64,000 nt of DNA from Manis javanica (Eukaryota; Chordata; Mammalia; Pholidota; Manidae): contig NC_133162.1 of NCBI RefSeq assembly GCF_040802235.1, positions 823,501 through 887,500 of the forward strand, given 5' to 3'. Made by a program: the position numbers and the translations under genes. This document shows, piece by piece, positions 62,926-64,000 of this stretch (the first letter of the stretch is position 1; each line of letters starts with the position of its first letter). A model generated the notes under the pieces. It worked only from the letters and a program-made list of their open reading frames with translations. It made no database searches and was not told the origin of the DNA.

Positions 62926-64000
62926 CGCAGCGTGCCCGGGGCCCTTACTGTACGGCACAGTGGGAACACCTGGGCGGCACCAGGCACTGACAGCCTTCCC
63001 AGCATCCCCGCTCTTCCCAGCACAGGCTTTGCTCACACTCCCTGTCTGCACCCCACACAGCAGCCCCGCCTGTGGTGTCCCTGTGCAGCCCAGGGCTGTG
63101 CCTGCACGGAAAGGCTGGGGTACTTCTCACTGTGTGCTGGGCTCCCAGGCTTCAAAGCAAATGTTTTAGTCTGGACACCTTTATGTTTCTTCTCCCCACA
63201 CGTTCATCTCTGAAAACTTCCAATGCTATTTCCAAAATAAAAGAGCAAGTATTTGATAATTAAACCAGCCAGCCGGCCCCTCCCCCTGCATCTGCAAAGC
63301 CAGCTCAGGCCGGTGCCGCCTCCTGTCACCCCTCCTGCCTCCACCAGACAGCTTGCTGTGAGGGATCCTGGGTCCGGGCCCAGGGTCCGGGCCCACATCC
63401 CCACCAAGGGCGCTCTCCTAATCGCACCTGCGAAGCCGGTTTGCCACATCACAAAGGGCGTTCCCAGGTGTCCTGTGACCTCACCCCAGGGACCAATCAA
63501 GCTCTGCGAAGATTTATGCTCGACAGGCGCATCCCCAAGCCATACGAGAGGGTAGGGTGACCTCTCTATGCACACAGTCTGCCCTAGGCACGTGTGGGGC
63601 ACCGCGGGAGGTACCCGCAACAATCACTGCATCTCAGGGCACAGCCTCCAGCATGGCCAAAGGTGGGCTGAGTCCTGCAGGCCCAGTGCCCGGCCACAGC
63701 CTCCCGGGCCACTTTTGAGAACTGTTTCTCTTTCTTTATTCTTTCCCTTCCCCTCTGAGGCCCTGGGTGTGTGTCTGGGCTGCATCCCCTGGGCTGGATT
63801 ACTATTCCTGCAAATTTCAAGATTCTACAAACATCAGAGTAAACACAGCAAAAGCTTACATGCCTGAGAAAGAGAAAAACAGACAGAACCAAAACCCCCC
63901 CCCCAGGCACCCCGCTGTGGTCAGTCCTGGTGCCCCCAGAAGGACCCAGGGCATGGAGCTGCCTCTGTGCGCCCTAGGATGCTAATCTGAGGCCATATTT
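62926..64000 (-). other. INPP5A: INPP5A intron, distal part
   Basis: No exon was recognised. A short GGGTCCGGGCCCA duplication lies at about 63,370-63,395. The window ends inside the intron. Confidence 0.45.

Overview
The window is nuclear DNA from a placental mammal. It has split genes with GT-AG introns, a large CpG island, LINE-1/HAL1 remnants and GC-rich subtelomere-like unique sequence. I saw no primate Alu, rodent B1/B2, carnivore or ruminant SINE, so I do not name a species. The gene order and orientation (CFAP46 then NKX6-2 on +, INPP5A on -) match the human 10q26.3 block in inverted orientation.

Region 1 (1 to about 26,760, + strand) is the 3' third of CFAP46 (also TTC40), a very large TPR-type protein of the ciliary central apparatus. 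I place 23 coding exons by splice sites and reading phase, about 909 codons, ending at the stop codon at 26,209. All phases agree across the junctions except one: between 11,760 and 14,632 an exon of length 3n+1 appears to be missing or unrecognised. One intron (1,025-2,298) uses a GC donor. The last eight or nine exons read like a degenerate CHAT (caspase-fold, TPR-associated) domain without catalytic residues. I consider this the most interesting observation in the window. The introns carry old HAL1 and L1 copies.

Region 2 (about 26,760-45,790) is a 19-kb intergenic stretch between CFAP46 and NKX6-2. Most of it is GC-rich sequence with no gene. Several AT-rich islands dense in homeodomain, SOX and POU motifs sit in it and are candidate NKX6-2 enhancers. 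It also holds two minisatellites, a TG microsatellite, an L1 3' end and a retroposon with an 18-bp target duplication and a probable 3' transduction.

Region 3 (about 42,700-48,100) is a CpG island containing the complete three-exon homeobox gene NKX6-2 (278 codons, 46,195-47,332). It has CCAAT and GC boxes, a (GCC)11 tract in the presumed 5'UTR and a canonical poly(A) signal.

Region 4 (about 49,000-64,000, - strand) is the 3' end of INPP5A, the type I inositol polyphosphate 5-phosphatase. It shows the last three coding exons (50,467-54,183), a 1.5-kb 3'UTR and about 10 kb of intron, including a long antisense L1 fragment and a CA-rich degenerate microsatellite. INPP5A and NKX6-2 are convergent, with about 1.5 kb between their poly(A) sites.

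The three genes are linked by position rather than pathway: axonemal structure (CFAP46), neural-tube and oligodendrocyte transcription control (NKX6-2) and IP3/calcium signal termination (INPP5A).
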